Under the pieces are notes generated by a model. It searched no databases. It had not been told where the DNA came from and saw nothing but the letters and a program-made list of their open reading frames with translations. Below, piece after piece: positions 62,860 to 64,000 of a DNA stretch of 64,000 bases (positions within the stretch are counted from its first letter, which is position 1; every line of letters starts with the position of its first letter). The DNA is from Rhodobacteraceae bacterium WD3A24. Lineage in GTDB: Bacteria; Pseudomonadota; Alphaproteobacteria; Rhodobacterales; Rhodobacteraceae. Position numbers and translations under genes: made by a program. The stretch spans positions 27,104 through 91,103 of the forward strand of contig PUHN01000010.1 of the NCBI GenBank assembly GCA_002967695.1. Direction: 5' to 3'.

Positions 62860-63980
62860 CAGCAGTCCTCCGTTGGTTCGGCCTCGGCCGGCGCGGGCGG
62901 TGTCTGAGGCGGGGCGACGGGCAGCGACAGCCGGAACACCGTCTGCCCCGGCACCGATTCCGCCGCCACCCAGCCGCCATGCTCGGCCATGATCCGCGAG
63001 ACCAGCGCAAGCCCCAGCCCCGTGCCGTTCTCGCGCCCGCTCACGAAAGGTTCGAATATCTCCTCGGCGATCTCCTCGGGCAGGCCCGGACCGTCGTCGA
63101 TCACCTCGATCTGCAAGGGCACCTTGCCCCCCGCCCCGTCGGCGCGGCGCACCCGCAGCGCCTGGTCGTAGAAGCTGCGCAGTCGGATCGTCCCGCCCGC
63201 CTCGCCGGCCGCGGCGGCGGCGTTCTTGAGAAGATTGAGCACCACCTGCGTGAGCTGATCCGCATCGGCCAGCGCCGCCGGCAGCGAGGGGTCGTATTCC
63301 TCGACGATGCGCATGCGCGCGGCGAATCCGAGCTGCGCCGTCCGGCGGGCGCGTTCGAGCACGTCGTGAATGTTGACCGCGCGCGGCTCGGGCTTGCGCA
63401 GATTGCCGAACTGCTCGACCTGTTCGAGCAGCTTCACCACCCGGCGGGTCTCGGCGACGATCAGGTCGGTGAACTCGCGGTCGCCCTCGTCGAGGTTCAT
63501 CGACAGAAGCTGCGCGGCCCCCGCGATGCCCGCCAGCGGATTCTTGATCTCGTGGGCGAGCAGCTCGGCCATGCCGATGGCCGAGCGCGACGCGGTTCTC
63601 GCGGCGGGGCCGCGGCTGAGCCGCCCGGCCATCTCGCGCGGGGCGACGAGCGCGAGGATCGCGTCGGGATCGTCGCCCAGAAGGGCAAGCTGGATGTTGC
63701 ACTGGACCGGCGCGCGCTCGCCCGTGCCGACATCGACATCGTTGATGAAAAGCGGCGCGTGACTGGCGCGCACCCGCGCGAGGGCCTCCTCCATCGGCGC
63801 ATCGACCGCGAGCCGGTCGAGCGCCGGCGCGCCGATCAGGCTGCGCCGGGCGGCGTTGAGGAACTCCTCGGCGGCCGGGTTCGCATCGAGGATGCGCCCC
63901 CGCGCATCGACGACGAGCGCCGGTACCGGCAGCGAGGCCCAGACCGCACCGGGGGCCGGTTCGCGGGGGGCGGCGCTCAT
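62859..63980 (-). CDS. ntrB: Nitrogen regulation sensor kinase NtrB
   Basis: A cytoplasmic two-component kinase/phosphatase acting on NtrC under control of PII proteins. It is 373 residues: an N-terminal PAS domain ([23 protein letters not shown]), the H-box [20 protein letters not shown], the N-box [13 protein letters not shown] and the G-boxes DDGPGLP and [12 protein letters not shown]. The ATG at 63980 overlaps the stop of the upstream dusB frame (ATGA). Confidence 0.95.
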   Translation of the reverse strand: MSAAPREPAPGAVWASLPVPALVVDARGRILDANPAAEEFLNAARRSLIGAPALDRLAVDAPMEEALARVRASHAPLFINDVDVGTGERAPVQCNIQLALLGDDPDAILALVAPREMAGRLSRGPAARTASRSAIGMAELLAHEIKNPLAGIAGAAQLLSMNLDEGDREFTDLIVAETRRVVKLLEQVEQFGNLRKPEPRAVNIHDVLERARRTAQLGFAARMRIVEEYDPSLPAALADADQLTQVVLNLLKNAAAAAGEAGGTIRLRSFYDQALRVRRADGAGGKVPLQIEVIDDGPGLPEEIAEEIFEPFVSGRENGTGLGLALVSRIMAEHGGWVAAESVPGQTVFRLSLPVAPPQTPPAPAEAEPTEDC

Positions 63981-64000
63981 GCGGCCTCGGCCGCCCGGGC
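63977..64000 (-). CDS. dusB: Last codons of a dusB (nifR3)-like gene, partial
   Basis: Seven codons (ARAAEAA) and a TGA that overlaps the ntrB ATG. Nothing of the fold is visible. The assignment rests only on the known nifR3(dusB)-ntrB-ntrC order of Rhodobacter and the 4-bp overlap. Confidence 0.4.
   Translation of the reverse strand, partial: ARAAEAA

Overview
The window is high-GC chromosomal DNA from an alphaproteobacterium, most likely of the Rhodobacteraceae. The best evidence is the right end: dusB-ntrB-ntrC-ntrY-ntrX-trkA-trkH-hfq-hflX on the minus strand is the nitrogen-regulation/potassium/RNA-chaperone block known from Rhodobacter. NtrC and NtrX here lack the GAFTGA loop, as Rhodobacter NtrC does. 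A SufBCD-complex-component membrane protein, a HemB without zinc cysteines and a MetA-type homoserine acetyltransferase fit the same group.

Layout. 1-2400: core genes (unknown partial gene, metA, rpsI-rplM). 2400-5600: a graveyard of insertion sequences with pieces of IS3, IS21, IS256 and IS481 elements, an IS110 fragment, and one apparently intact IS110/IS1111-type element. 5770-18250: an accessory block. It holds a methyltransferase, then a minus-strand operon (2Fe-2S and molybdopterin subunits of a Mo-hydroxylase, a signal-less ModA-like protein, an old yellow enzyme). Diverging from that operon is a tripartite tricarboxylate transporter (tctC-tctB-tctA). A COG0523 metal GTPase, an LVIVD beta-propeller protein and an unrecognised protein follow. 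18500-19573: an IS66 remnant fused to a tyrosine-recombinase C-terminus, a small cysteine-rich ORF and tRNA-Cys, which look like the eroded edge of an integrated element. tRNA-Val follows.

19939-31019 reads as a self-contained sigma-54 regulon. It has a divergent short rpoN, a peptide-type ABC transporter of five genes, a C45-family Ntn hydrolase/acyltransferase, a sigma-54 activator with an intact GAFTGA loop and no sensor domain, and an AtuA-family/DUF4387 pair. Near-perfect -24/-12 promoters stand before the transporter operon (21404-21420) and before the AtuA gene (29268-29286). A GCGTGAA motif lies 108-142 bp upstream of each.

31100-53000 is mixed housekeeping and metabolism: a DUF502 protein, a GcvA-like LysR regulator, methyltransferase, GNAT protein, 3-hydroxybutyrate dehydrogenase, YejA-type binding protein, XRE-cupin regulator, acyl-CoA ligase, FrnE-like DsbA protein, Bcr/CflA exporter, Mfd, HemB, a SYLF lipoprotein, a 3-hydroxyisobutyrate-dehydrogenase-like enzyme, a penicillin-acylase-family protein and a ZIP transporter. 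Between bdhA and the YejA gene the minus strand carries a good promoter, a hairpin and a perfect rho-independent terminator, which suggests an undescribed small RNA of about 76 nt. No CRISPR array, phage structural module or rRNA operon was seen.
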